From Rhodococcus maanshanensis NBRC 100610 (GTDB lineage: Bacteria > Actinomycetota > Actinomycetes > Mycobacteriales > Mycobacteriaceae): 64,000 bases of DNA. The notes below the pieces were generated by a model. That model searched no databases and was not told the DNA's origin. It saw only the letters and a program-made list of their open reading frames with translations. The position numbers were made by a program, and so were the translations under genes. Positions 20,985 to 29,197 of the stretch are shown here, piece by piece; within the stretch, counting starts at the first letter, position 1, and the number at the start of each line of letters is the position of its first letter. The stretch is taken from NCBI RefSeq assembly GCF_001894865.1, contig NZ_BCXA01000003.1:238473-302472 (forward strand), written 5' to 3'.

Positions 20985-21941
20985 TCACTCGCTGGCCTCG
21001 ACGAACACCGCGGCGTCCTCCTGGCCGAACTGGTCCTCGAGTGCCTCCGGCGAGTAGTCGATGTCGATCTCCTCGAGCGGGCGGCCACGGGCCGACTCGA
21101 TGGCGACGAGTCGGCGTTGCGCGCGGTCGGCCGCATAGTCGACGAATTCCTGTTCGTCGAGCCCGAACGGCTGCACCTCGAACTGCTTGTTGACCCAGTC
21201 GATCATGCCGAGCGCGAGCGGCATCAGCTCGCCCATCCGCTGCTGAACCACACCCCAGTTCGAGTCGTCGGCGGCGACGTGACGCCTGCAGGTGAAGGTG
21301 CCCCACGCCATGTGCCTGCGCTCGTCGACGCCGATCCGGCGGATCAGCTCCTGCATCCCGGGCAGGATCCCCTCTTTCGTGCACACCTTCTGCCACGCGA
21401 AATACCCCGTCAGGGCGAGGCTGCCCTCGATGACATGGTTGTAGGTCACGCTGGCCCGCACCTGGTTCGCCGGACTCGGGTCGGTCTCGAGCACGCCGAG
21501 CGCGCCGGGCAGCTCCTCGTAGAAGAGCGTGCGGTAGTAGGGGTTCTCCGCGACAAAGGGATGCAGGTCGCCGGTGAGGCCGACGGCGTCCATCCACAGC
21601 CGGAACACCTGCGTGTGCTTGGCCTCCTCGAAGCAGAACTGCGTCAGGTACATCTCGTCGCCGAGACGCCCCTCCGCGGACATCGCCTTCATGAACGGCT
21701 GGATGTCCTCGGTGACGGCCTCTTCGCCCGCGATGAACTGGGTGCACAGATAGGTCGCGCTGCGCTGCTGTTCGCTGTTGAGCTCGCGCCAGTCCTGGGC
21801 GTCGCGTCGGAAGTCGATGTTCGCCGGATCCCAGAACAGTGAGTTCCCCTTGGCGAAGAGTCGCAGCGGGAAGGAATCCCAGTTCAGTCCGCCTGCACGG
21901 ATCGATCCGAATCCCTGCCTGGTCGGTGAGGAAACAGTCAT
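20985..21941 (-). CDS. R2-like ligand-binding oxidase (R2lox, Rv0233 type)
   Basis: A 318-residue ferritin-like protein with all R2lox landmarks. Metal ligands are at E73, E106, H109, E172, E207 and H210 (motifs [31 protein letters not shown]). The residues that form the Val-Tyr ether crosslink in characterised R2lox are present as V76 and Y167. R2lox proteins carry a Mn/Fe cofactor and bind a long-chain fatty-acid-like ligand; they are oxidases rather than ribonucleotide reductase subunits, and the physiological reaction is unknown. ATG 21941 is chosen because the N-terminus ([20 protein letters not shown]) matches the family. The promoter and first ~19 codons occur again at 27841-27951. Confidence 0.9.
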   Translation of the reverse strand: MTVSSPTRQGFGSIRAGGLNWDSFPLRLFAKGNSLFWDPANIDFRRDAQDWRELNSEQQRSATYLCTQFIAGEEAVTEDIQPFMKAMSAEGRLGDEMYLTQFCFEEAKHTQVFRLWMDAVGLTGDLHPFVAENPYYRTLFYEELPGALGVLETDPSPANQVRASVTYNHVIEGSLALTGYFAWQKVCTKEGILPGMQELIRRIGVDERRHMAWGTFTCRRHVAADDSNWGVVQQRMGELMPLALGMIDWVNKQFEVQPFGLDEQEFVDYAADRAQRRLVAIESARGRPLEEIDIDYSPEALEDQFGQEDAAVFVEASE

Positions 21942-21996
21942 GACGGCGCTCCTGTGGTCGCGGTGCGTGTCGCGAATATCCATTCACCATGGTTCC
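21885..21996. repeat. Direct repeat copy 1: R2lox promoter and first codons
   Basis: This ~112-bp stretch (the first ~19 codons of R2lox plus ~55 bp upstream) matches 27841-27951 at roughly four of five positions by hand alignment, in the same orientation. Uninterrupted matching blocks include gcacggatcgatccg, gtcggtgaggaa and ggtgcgtgtcgcg. Weaker similarity continues to about 22030. The two copies bracket a ~5.9-kb segment containing a tyrosine recombinase. Confidence 0.85.
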
Positions 21997-22085
21997 ACGC
22001 GGCGAGGACCTGTCAAGGAATCGCAGGGACGGCAGTTCCTCGTCGCCACAGCGATTCGGGTTGCGGATCTCACCTGCGACTCGCG

Positions 22086-23141
22086 TCAGGTGGTCGCGTT
22101 CTCCGCCGGCTCACCTTCGCGAGTACGGGGGTGTAGCTCGTCCAACTTCTCGCGCAGTGCGGCCTCGGCGGTGCGCGCCTCGCGGGTGTCGAGGCGGGCC
22201 CGCTCGAGGTCGTCCCTGAGGGTGTCGGCGCGTTCACGGGCGGTGGCGGCCGCCGACCGCTCGTGGTCGACGGCCTTCTCGAGCCGCGCGATGGTCGCCG
22301 CCGCAGTGGTCGCGGCGAGTTCGGCCGCGGCACGCATGTCGGCGATGCGTTGCTCGGCCGACGCGACGACCTGCGCGAGGCGTTGTTCGGCCGCCACGCC
22401 CGCCTGCTCGGCTCGCTGTTCGGCGGCGGCCGAGGACTGTTCGGCGGCCGCTGCCCTTCGTTCGGCCGACTCCGCCACGGACTGCGCCTCGCGCAACCTG
22501 CTGCGCAGATCGTCGAGGTCGGATTCTGCGGCAGACAGGCGGGTGTCGCGATCCGCCTCGACGGCCGCCACCCGCTCGGTCGCGACTCGCAGCGCCCCCT
22601 CCTGCGTCTGCTCCAGGGTCCTGAGCTCGGCCTGGTGCTCCGCGGAGAGTCGTTCGAGTTCGAGCCGGTGATCCGAGACAGCGGCGGCGAGCTCGGCGTC
22701 GACCGCGTCGACGGCGGCCTCTGCGTTCGCCCGATCCTCCACTGCGGCCTCGTGCCGTGTCCGCAGGTCGGCCAGGTCCGCCTCGTACTTCGCCTTCGTC
22801 TGGGCGAGTTCGACGGTGGCGCGGTGCAGTGCCACGTCGAGCGCGTCCGGGTCGCTGAGCTTGTCCACGGCGGCGGTGATCTGCCGGGCGAACACGTTGA
22901 ACTGCTCGATCGAGGTGGTCGTGACGGTCCTGAGGTCCTCGAGCGTCCGTTCGAGGACTCCGACCGCCTCGCTCGGTGTCGCGTCTGTGAGTGCGTCGAG
23001 TTCGCCCTGCTGTTCGCGGGCCTTCCGGCGCGAGCGGAAGGCCCGGACACGGTCCGCGTCGCTGGCGTACTGACGGGGCCGGCCCGGTCGAGCCTTCGGC
23101 TCCTCGGCGGCGTCTACGACCTTCGCGGCCTCGGTGTTCAC
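22086..23141 (-). CDS. AT-hook and coiled-coil DNA-binding protein (KfrA-like)
   Basis: A 351-residue protein. The N-terminal ~50 residues carry an AT-hook-like RPGRPRQYASDADRVRAFRS and a basic stretch RRKAREQQ. Nearly everything from ~residue 60 to 340 is Ala/Glu/Arg-rich heptad coiled coil (for example ESAERRAAAAEQSSAAAEQR). This architecture recalls plasmid KfrA-type proteins and the small DNA-binding proteins often encoded beside actinobacterial recombinases. GTG 23141 has a GGGGAGC site upstream. Repeated motifs in its promoter region suggest autoregulation. The neighbouring recombinase supports a role in maintenance of a mobile or formerly plasmid-borne segment. Function is inferred from architecture only. 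Confidence 0.75.
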   Translation of the reverse strand: MNTEAAKVVDAAEEPKARPGRPRQYASDADRVRAFRSRRKAREQQGELDALTDATPSEAVGVLERTLEDLRTVTTTSIEQFNVFARQITAAVDKLSDPDALDVALHRATVELAQTKAKYEADLADLRTRHEAAVEDRANAEAAVDAVDAELAAAVSDHRLELERLSAEHQAELRTLEQTQEGALRVATERVAAVEADRDTRLSAAESDLDDLRSRLREAQSVAESAERRAAAAEQSSAAAEQRAEQAGVAAEQRLAQVVASAEQRIADMRAAAELAATTAAATIARLEKAVDHERSAAATARERADTLRDDLERARLDTREARTAEAALREKLDELHPRTREGEPAENATT

Positions 23142-23176
23142 GGGTGCTCCCCTGTTCGTCGCTCTGGATCCCTTTA

Positions 23177-23214
23177 GTTACGTTACGTGTCAGGTTACGT
23201 TACAGTGGCTGTAA
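23177..23214. promoter_or_regulatory. Iterated operator-like motifs upstream of the coiled-coil gene
   Basis: The decamer gttacgttac occurs at 23177-23186 and again at 23194-23203, 17 bp apart (about one and a half helical turns). It is followed by the inverted repeat ttacag-tgg-ctgtaa (23200-23214). They lie 36-73 bp upstream of the coiled-coil gene's start, where an autoregulatory site would be. The spacing and A/T-rich content fit binding by an AT-hook or KfrA-type protein. Confidence 0.6.
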
Positions 23215-23594
23215 TGAAACGATGATTCTTGATCGTCATAATCCCCACTTATGGTGAGTTACCGACCGGGGAGAATTCGTGTCTGAATCGCGCGCGAAAC
23301 CGCCTCCGGATGGGGTGTGAAAAAAACGAGGCCTTGGGGGCGGACGCCACGGCGTCCGTCACGTCGGTCCCTTGCGGGGCGGTGTGGGCGCACAGATGCT
23401 TGTCGTGTGGCCTTCGGGCGCAAGATGGCATGTATGGCCGGGGCGGTAGCCGTCGTCTATCGAGCCTGGGTGTGCCCTCGGCTCATGCGTTGGGGCGCGA
23501 CCGATGAAGAAGTGGCTGGGCCGTATCCCGGAGCAGACCGGCCCGATCCCGTCCTGCACGAACCCACACCCCCACCCTTGATCGAGAGGCCACG
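23215..23594. other. Intergenic region with no convincing gene
   Basis: About 380 bases, AT-richer at the left (23215-23330) than the surroundings. Short frames exist on both strands, but none has actinobacterial codon bias, a good ribosome-binding site or a recognisable product. The right end provides the leader of the following nitroreductase-like gene (GAGAGG at 23583-23588). Lower GC and loss of coding capacity fit an acquired or decaying segment. Confidence 0.5.
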
Positions 23595-24056
23595 ATGACT
23601 TTCGACACCCCCAACGGCACCACCGGCGCCCGCCAGCCCAGAGCCGGACCTGTGATGCGATGGCTGAATCGCTTCGCCGAGAAACGAATCCGTAAGGGAG
23701 GAAACGCCTTCGGCGGCATGAATGCTCTCGTGCTGATCACCGTCGGCCGCAAGTCCGGCATCGAACGCCGCACCCCCGTCGGCTGGTTCCCCGGCGAGGA
23801 CGGCAGCCGGTTGATCGTCGCTTCCGCCGCAGGCGCACCGAAGAATCCCGCCTGGTACCACAACGTCGCCGCCAACCCCGACAAGGTCCGCATCGAACTG
23901 GCCGGGGAAACCCACGACGTCACCGCCGAACAACTCCACGGCGAACAACGCGACCGGGCCTGGAAGCAGATCGAGACCGCCGCACCACGATTCGCCGACT
24001 ACCAGCGCAAGACCGACCGGCAACTCCCGATCATCCGCCTCACACTCCGGCAATGA
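23595..24056 (+). CDS. Deazaflavin (F420)-dependent nitroreductase family protein
   Basis: A 153-residue protein of the Ddn/DUF385 family, with MRWLNRFAEKRIRKGG, the core LITVGRKSGIERRTPVGWFP and NPAWYHNVAANPDKVRIELA, the usual F420-binding split-barrel motifs. Family members use F420H2 to reduce quinones or nitroaromatics; the substrate here is unknown. ATG 23595 has a GAGAGG site upstream. Its codon choice is normal, but it is embedded between the coiled-coil gene and the recombinase inside the repeat-bracketed segment, so it may be cargo. Confidence 0.88.
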   Translation: MTFDTPNGTTGARQPRAGPVMRWLNRFAEKRIRKGGNAFGGMNALVLITVGRKSGIERRTPVGWFPGEDGSRLIVASAAGAPKNPAWYHNVAANPDKVRIELAGETHDVTAEQLHGEQRDRAWKQIETAAPRFADYQRKTDRQLPIIRLTLRQ

Positions 24057-24131
24057 CACGTCTGGAGCGGCGCTGCTGATCCGCCACGACGCCCGCACCG
24101 ACACCCGGATCGCTGACGTATCTTCTGTTGT

Positions 24132-25277
24132 GTGGCGGCCGAACTCGAACCCCTCATCGCCGGCGACGCCGCGCGCGGCGTCCTCGCGGTCCCCGCCGAT
24201 GCGGCCGCGGCGATGCACCGACTGCGCGTCGAGTCCGTCTCCCCCAACACCCGCGCCGCGCAACTGAGCGACTGGACGTGCTTCACCCGGTGGTGCGACC
24301 GCGTCGGGCGGGCACCGCTGCCCGCCTCCCCCGACCTGGTCGGCTGGTTCCTGACAGAGAAGTCCTCTGAGGTCCGCCAGGACGGCCGGCCTGCCTACGC
24401 GTCGTCGACGATGACGCGCTGGGTCGCCTCGATCAACAAGATCCATTCGCTCGCAGGCCATCCCAAGCCGGGGCAGTCCTCCGCCGTGCGCGAGATCCTG
24501 CGTGGTATCGCCCGCACCAGGGCCACGCCGCCGCTTCGGCGCGAGCCGCTGCTCACCGCCGACATCCGCAGCATCGTCGAGTCCATGCGTGCCCGGTCGG
24601 CACACGGCTCGTGGGCCGACCGGGCGGCCGAGCGGCGTGACACCGCGTTGCTGATGCTCGGACTGACCGGCGCGATGCGGCGTTCGGAACTGTCGGGGCT
24701 CGCGGTGGGCGACGTCGTCCCGCACCGGGCGGACGGACTGTACGTGACGATCCGCCGGTCGAAGACCGACCAGGCCGCGGCCGGTCGCACGGTCACGCTC
24801 CCCTACGGCCAAGCCGAGATCACCTGCCCGGTGTGCGCATACTGGCGGTGGCGAGCGGTGCTGGACGCGTGGGACCGGGACGGCAAACCCGCGGTCAGCG
24901 CGTTGCTCGCGGAGCCCGACACCGAACCCCTCGACCACTGCTGCCGCGGCGTCCGTGGTCGCCCCGAGGCGGCGGTCCGGTCACTGTTTCGTCCCGTGCA
25001 CCGCACCGGAGCACTTGGCGCGAACGCGCTGTCCGGACAGGCGATCGCGTCGATGATCCAACGCCGCGCGGTCGGGGCCGGGTACGCCGAGGAATTCGTG
25101 GCCCTGCTCGGCGGGCACAGCCTCCGGGCCGGATTCGTCACCCAGGCGGTCCGCAACGATGCGAGCGCCGAGCAGATCATGACCCAGAGCGGACACACCG
25201 ATCAGCGGATGATCGCGATCTACTCCCGCCAGCACGCGGGCCTGCACGGCAACGCCGTGACCGCGCTCGGCCTCTGA
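24132..25277 (+). CDS. Tyrosine-type site-specific recombinase/integrase
   Basis: A 381-residue recombinase from GTG 24132. The N-terminal SAM-like core-binding domain (~25-150) includes SPNTRAAQLSDWTCFTRWCD. The catalytic domain has all expected residues: Arg183 (GAMRRSELSGL), His329 and Arg332 (GGHSLRAGFVT), His355 (SGHTDQRM) and the nucleophile Tyr364 (AIYSRQ). It is therefore intact and probably active. The style (split zinc-finger-like TCPVCAYWRWRAV within the catalytic domain) resembles chromosomal or plasmid actinobacterial integrases rather than XerC/D. It lies inside the 5.9-kb segment bounded by direct repeats and is a candidate mover of that segment. Confidence 0.93.
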   Translation: MAAELEPLIAGDAARGVLAVPADAAAAMHRLRVESVSPNTRAAQLSDWTCFTRWCDRVGRAPLPASPDLVGWFLTEKSSEVRQDGRPAYASSTMTRWVASINKIHSLAGHPKPGQSSAVREILRGIARTRATPPLRREPLLTADIRSIVESMRARSAHGSWADRAAERRDTALLMLGLTGAMRRSELSGLAVGDVVPHRADGLYVTIRRSKTDQAAAGRTVTLPYGQAEITCPVCAYWRWRAVLDAWDRDGKPAVSALLAEPDTEPLDHCCRGVRGRPEAAVRSLFRPVHRTGALGANALSGQAIASMIQRRAVGAGYAEEFVALLGGHSLRAGFVTQAVRNDASAEQIMTQSGHTDQRMIAIYSRQHAGLHGNAVTALGL

Positions 25278-25357
25278 CTTGCGTCGGCGCCGGGGACCAC
25301 CAGCGCCGACGGCGGAACGGCTGATGCGTGGCACGGTACGCGGCTCGACGTGGTCGC

Positions 25358-25374
25358 GGACTCTCACAGAGTCC
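25358..25374 (+). terminator. Short hairpin downstream of the recombinase gene
   Basis: A perfect 7-bp stem (ggactct / agagtcc) with a 3-base loop lies ~80 bp after the recombinase stop and is followed by TTAATCT. The T-rich tail is short, so it is either a weak intrinsic terminator or a regulatory hairpin. The rest of the 25278-25486 interval shows only A/T-rich sequence likely to hold the promoter of the next small gene. Confidence 0.45.
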
Positions 25375-25486
25375 TTAATCTCTCGCAACTGAACCACAAT
25401 TTCGCCTCCCTAGGCTATCGATACGAGCTCTTCGGAGAATCGAATTCACCTGGAGAGCAAGAAGTTCTGAGCGACCAGGAGGCGTC

Positions 25487-25780
25487 ATGTCGGGTATTCG
25501 GAGGTTGGGCCGGGAACGGCGTTGTGTCACCGCAACGACCGCGGAGCTGCGAATGCGCGGGCTGGACGCGATTCTCGCGTCCGACGAGAACTGCCGGGAG
25601 GTAATCGTCACCGAGCCGGGCCGGGGGTGGCTGGCGTCCGTGTTCCCCGGTGCCACACCGAACGACGAGGTCGACGTCCTCCTCTTCGCCACCGAACCGG
25701 CGCTGCAGTGGACCGAGGACTACCTCCGGTGGGCCGACTCGGTCGAGAATCTGTTGAGCGCTCGACGTGTCGCGGCCTGA
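25487..25780 (+). CDS. Small protein of unknown function upstream of prrAB-like genes
   Basis: A 97-residue protein with a near-perfect Shine-Dalgarno (AGGAGG, 25477-25482... ATG 25487), which supports real expression. The N-terminus is basic (MSGIRRLGRERRCV). The rest is an acidic alpha/beta-looking domain (ELRMRGLDAILASDENCREV, EPALQWTEDYLRWADSVENL) with no membrane segment. I do not recognise the family. It stands 45 bp before the response regulator on the same strand and may be co-transcribed with it. Confidence 0.65.
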   Translation: MSGIRRLGRERRCVTATTAELRMRGLDAILASDENCREVIVTEPGRGWLASVFPGATPNDEVDVLLFATEPALQWTEDYLRWADSVENLLSARRVAA

Positions 25781-25825
25781 GCGCATTGGACGGCGACAGC
25801 CGTCCGGACGCTGCAAGATGAAGGA

Positions 25826-26521
25826 GTGGTGGCGGTTCAGAAGGTACTGATCGTCGAGGACGATGCCGATGTCCAGACCGCGCTCCGGCGCGGCCTGGAA
25901 CTTTCGGACTTCATGGTGGTCACGGCCGCGGACGGGGCGGCCGCCCTACGCGCCGTGGACGAACACGACCCGGACCTGGTCGTGTTGGACCTCAACCTGC
26001 CGATTCTCGACGGGGTGGGGGTGGTGAAGGCGCTGCGCGCCGTGCACAACGACGTTCCTGTGTGTGTCCTCAGCGCCCGCAGTGCGGTCGACGACCGGAT
26101 CGCGGGCCTCGAGGCCGGGGCCGACGACTACATGATCAAACCCTTCGAGTTCGGCGAGCTGGTCGCGCGGATTCGTGCCCTGCTGAGACGTCGACCGGTA
26201 TCGGAGCAGGCGACCGGCGACGGGACTGTGACGATCGGCCCGGTCGCGATCGATCTGCTCGGCCGTCGGGCCCACGTCGAAGGCAGGGAGGTGCACCTGA
26301 CCAAGCGTGAGTTCGATCTGCTCGCGACGCTGGCCGAGAACCGCGGGATCGTGCACAGCCGCGAGACGCTGTTGCGGTCGGTGTGGGGATACGACTTCGA
26401 CACCGAGACCAACGTGGTGGACGTGTTCGTCAGCTATCTGCGCCGCAAGCTCGAATCGGACGGCGCTCCCCGGGTGCTGCACACCGTACGCGGCATCGGA
26501 TTCGTTCTGCGGGACCGATGA
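25826..26521 (+). CDS. prrA: OmpR/PhoB-family response regulator, PrrA-like
   Basis: A 231-residue response regulator. The receiver domain (~1-120) has the acidic pocket EDD near residue 11, the phospho-acceptor Asp in [15 protein letters not shown] and the conserved Lys in [10 protein letters not shown]. The winged-helix effector domain (~135-231) ends TVRGIGFVL. Long blocks ([41 protein letters not shown] plus TNVVDVF) match M. tuberculosis PrrA as I remember it. PrrA is essential in tuberculosis and linked to early intracellular growth and nitrogen or hypoxia adaptation. GTG 25826 gives the family-length start. The stop overlaps the kinase start (ATGA). Confidence 0.85.
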   Translation: MVAVQKVLIVEDDADVQTALRRGLELSDFMVVTAADGAAALRAVDEHDPDLVVLDLNLPILDGVGVVKALRAVHNDVPVCVLSARSAVDDRIAGLEAGADDYMIKPFEFGELVARIRALLRRRPVSEQATGDGTVTIGPVAIDLLGRRAHVEGREVHLTKREFDLLATLAENRGIVHSRETLLRSVWGYDFDTETNVVDVFVSYLRRKLESDGAPRVLHTVRGIGFVLRDR

Positions 26522-27885
26522 CCGCGCGACATGGGCCGGTCTCGCTCCGGCTGCGGGTCACCGCTGCGGCGGCCCTCGGCACGGCGCTGGTCGTGCTGCT
26601 GCTCGGCGGGGTCGCGTGGTTCGGTATCGACCGACAGGTCGCGTCCCAGCTCGACAGCAAACTGGAATCGGTCACCGAGGTGGCCGCGGCCAACCTGACC
26701 AGCCTGAGGGTCCTGCAGGGGCCGTTGCCGTCGCTGCCCCCTGGGTACGCGGGCACGCTGCGTGCCGGCGACCTGGTGCTCTCCTCGACCGACACGCAGC
26801 TGCCCGAATCCCAGGTCGGCTGGCACGATGCGACGGCCGACGGGGTGCAGTACCGGGTGCGGACGGCCGAGGTGCTCAGCGGGCTCGGAGCCACGATCTC
26901 GATCGGCGCACCGACTGCCCCGGTCCGGGCCACGATCGACGGCTTGCACGGGTGGATGCTGATCATCGGCTGCGGCGCGGTGGTGGTGGCGGCCGCGCTG
27001 GGTTGGTTGTTCGCGGGGGTCGCGATACGGCCACTACGCCGTCTGGCCGAACAGACACGTCGGTTGGGCGTCGACCCGGAAGCACCGTCGCCGAGGGTGT
27101 CGGGGGCGAGGGAAGCCGAGGAGCTCGCGTCGGCGCTGCGGTCGCTGCTCGACTCGAACGCGGCCGAGCGCGCTCGCACCGCGTCGGCGCTTGCGACCGC
27201 ACGCGACTTTGCTGCCGCCGCCGCCCACGAGCTGCGCACACCGCTGACGGCGATGCGTACAAACCTCGAGGTGGCCACGACGCTGGATCTGTCCGCCGCC
27301 ACGCGGCAGGAGATCCTCGATGACGCGCTACGCACCGAGCGGCGGGTGGAGGCCACCCTGCGTGCGCTCGAGCGGCTTGCGGCGGGCGAGCTGTCATCTG
27401 AAGCGGATTTCGAGCAGGTCGACCTGGCCGAACTGCTGGACCGGGCGGCCCAGGATGCGATCCGAACCCATCCTGGTGTGGACATTCGACTCGATGTTCC
27501 GCCGGTCCTCACGGTCATGGGGCTCCCCGCAGGCCTCCGGCTGGCTGTGGACAACGCCGTCTCCAATGCGATTCGGCACGGCGGCGCCCGGATGATCGAG
27601 ATCGCGGCACTCGCCGATGCGGACGAGGTGGTCGTCACCGTGACGGACGACGGCACCGGCATACCTCTGGGTGAGCGTGACGCCGTGTTCGAACGATTCC
27701 GTCGCGGCACGGGTGCGGCGCTGGACGGATCGGGCCTGGGTTTGGCGCTGATCCGTCAGCAGGCCGAGCTGCACGGTGGCGCGGCCCGGTTCGAGGACAG
27801 CCCGCTCGGCGGGGTTCGGCTGGTGTTCGGGCTGCCGCTCCAGTCCACCCGCACGGATCGATCCGGGTCCATTCCTCGTCGGTGA
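26518..27885 (+). CDS. prrB: Sensor histidine kinase, PrrB-like
   Basis: A 455-residue kinase with an N-terminal helix, an extracytoplasmic sensor segment (~30-145), a second helix and a HAMP linker ([20 protein letters not shown]). The H-box is [20 protein letters not shown], and ATPase motifs N ([17 protein letters not shown]), G1 (VTDDGTGIP) and G2 (GSGLGLAL) follow. The sequence closely follows PrrB of mycobacteria. The usual C-terminus ends near RLVFGLPL. Here 14-15 extra residues ([14 protein letters not shown]) and the stop codon come from the antisense strand of a duplicated R2lox 5' end. The tail is thus recent and probably non-functional. ATG 26518 overlaps the regulator's stop. Confidence 0.85.
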   Translation: MTARHGPVSLRLRVTAAAALGTALVVLLLGGVAWFGIDRQVASQLDSKLESVTEVAAANLTSLRVLQGPLPSLPPGYAGTLRAGDLVLSSTDTQLPESQVGWHDATADGVQYRVRTAEVLSGLGATISIGAPTAPVRATIDGLHGWMLIIGCGAVVVAAALGWLFAGVAIRPLRRLAEQTRRLGVDPEAPSPRVSGAREAEELASALRSLLDSNAAERARTASALATARDFAAAAAHELRTPLTAMRTNLEVATTLDLSAATRQEILDDALRTERRVEATLRALERLAAGELSSEADFEQVDLAELLDRAAQDAIRTHPGVDIRLDVPPVLTVMGLPAGLRLAVDNAVSNAIRHGGARMIEIAALADADEVVVTVTDDGTGIPLGERDAVFERFRRGTGAALDGSGLGLALIRQQAELHGGAARFEDSPLGGVRLVFGLPLQSTRTDRSGSIPRR

Positions 27886-27951
27886 GGAAGCAGGCATGAC
27901 GATGCTCCCGCGGTCGGGGTGCGTGTCGCGCAACCCATTCAGCATGGTCCC
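27841..27951 (-). pseudogene. R2lox 5'-end remnant / direct repeat copy 2
   Basis: On the minus strand ATG 27897 opens a frame whose first 19 codons read [19 protein letters not shown], against [19 protein letters not shown] in the intact R2lox at 21941. Similarity stops immediately afterwards, at the prrB coding sequence. Upstream of the ATG the R2lox leader is also conserved, and weaker similarity runs on to the pepE stop. Several differences are synonymous (ACC/ACG, GCA/GCG, GGC/GGT), which suggests the copy was once translated or diverged as coding DNA. It is either a truncated duplicate or one boundary of an inserted segment. Confidence 0.8.
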
Positions 27952-27984
27952 CTCGGCCGGGACCTACCGCGGGGAACCGCGGGG

Positions 27985-29160
27985 TCAGTCCCCGAGCACC
28001 GTCAGTCCGTGCGGACGGGAGTTCATCGGCTCGCAGCCGTCGGCGGTGACGACCACGATGTCCTCGATCCGGGCACCCCAGGCGCCGCGGAAGTAGATAC
28101 CCGGTTCGATGCTGAAGGCCATGCCCTCGGCGAGCTCGATGCGATTGCCCGCCACGATGTAGGGCTCCTCGTGGACCGAGAGGCCGATCCCGTGACCGGT
28201 GCGGTGCACGAACACGTCCGCGAGGCCCTCCGCGGCCAGCACGTCGCGGGCGGCGGCGTCCACGGACTCGGCCGTGACGCCGGGGCGAACCGCGTCGACG
28301 GCGGCGCGCTGCGCCCGTTCCAGCACGGCGAACCGGGCGGCCACCTCGGCAGTGGGTTCACCGAGGCAGTAGGTGCGGGTCGAGTCGGAGTTGTAGCCGG
28401 GCTCGACCGGACCGCCGATGTCGACGACGACGACGTCGCCCGATTCGATTGTCCGATCCGAGACCTCGTGATGCGGGTCCGCCCCGTGCGGGCCGGAGCC
28501 GACGATGATGAACTCCGCCGCCGTGTGGCCCTCCTCGACGATCGCGGCCCCGATGTCCGCCGCGACCTCCGCCTCGGTGCGGCCGGGCCGGAGCCACTCC
28601 GCCATCCGGGCGTGCACCCGGTCGATGGCCGCGCCCGCGCGCCGCAGCGCATCGATCTCGGCGGGGTCCTTGATCATCCGGAGTTCGCGGAGCACGTCCG
28701 TGGCCAGGACGGGCGGTGCGCCGAAGGCCGCGGTGAGCGGGATGACGTGCAGCGCGGGCATCGCGTCGGCGACGGCCGTGCGTGCGGGCGAGGGCAACCC
28801 CGACGCCACCAGGGCGTACGGGTCGACACCGTCCACCCAGTCCCGCACCGTCAGGCCCAGTTCCGCCGTCGCGGAATCGCCCAGCGCCGCCAACTCCAGT
28901 CGTGGAACCACCACCGAGGCCGTGGATCCGTCGGCGGGAATGACGAGGCAGGTGAGCCGCTCGAAGGAATCCGCCCGCGAACCGAGCAGGTACCGAAGGT
29001 CCGGGCCAGGGGTGATGAGCAGAGCGTTGAGCCCCGCCGCCGCGGTGAGTTCGGCCGCCCGGCGCAGGCGTTCCGCGTAGATCGCGGTGGGGAAACGCGC
29101 TGGCGCCTGCGCTTCTGGACCGTCGGATGGGGTGCTCGCGGAACCGCCGTGGGAACTCAT
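27985..29160 (-). CDS. pepE: M24 family Xaa-Pro peptidase (PepE/PepQ type)
   Basis: A 391-residue cytosolic aminopeptidase. The N-terminal creatinase-like domain (~1-150, [20 protein letters not shown]) precedes the pita-bread domain. Metal ligands are recognisable: Asp in [20 protein letters not shown], His in [17 protein letters not shown], and the Glu residues in FSIEPGIYF and ARIEDIVVV. It cleaves X-Pro dipeptides or N-terminal X-Pro bonds with two Mn or Co ions. ATG 29160 matches homologues. The divergent neighbour is the 5'-3' exonuclease gene with 37 bp between, the same arrangement as Rv2089c/Rv2090. Confidence 0.93.
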   Translation of the reverse strand: MSSHGGSASTPSDGPEAQAPARFPTAIYAERLRRAAELTAAAGLNALLITPGPDLRYLLGSRADSFERLTCLVIPADGSTASVVVPRLELAALGDSATAELGLTVRDWVDGVDPYALVASGLPSPARTAVADAMPALHVIPLTAAFGAPPVLATDVLRELRMIKDPAEIDALRRAGAAIDRVHARMAEWLRPGRTEAEVAADIGAAIVEEGHTAAEFIIVGSGPHGADPHHEVSDRTIESGDVVVVDIGGPVEPGYNSDSTRTYCLGEPTAEVAARFAVLERAQRAAVDAVRPGVTAESVDAAARDVLAAEGLADVFVHRTGHGIGLSVHEEPYIVAGNRIELAEGMAFSIEPGIYFRGAWGARIEDIVVVTADGCEPMNSRPHGLTVLGD

Positions 29161-29197
29161 GCCACTCAGGTTAGTTCGGTTTGGCAGGATGAGGGCC

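Noticed and set aside
22086..23141. Assignment as an SMC-like ATPase or a bacterial filament protein
   Set aside because: No Walker motifs or head domains are present; only an AT-hook-like N-terminus and a coiled coil are visible.
23229..23598. Short plus-strand frames before the nitroreductase-like gene
   Set aside because: No family resemblance, no ribosome-binding site and atypical codon use; treated as intergenic.
27394..27945. A minus-strand frame that begins like R2lox
   Set aside because: Only its first ~19 codons (from ATG 27897) and leader match R2lox. The remainder is antisense to prrB, so it is kept as a remnant rather than a gene.
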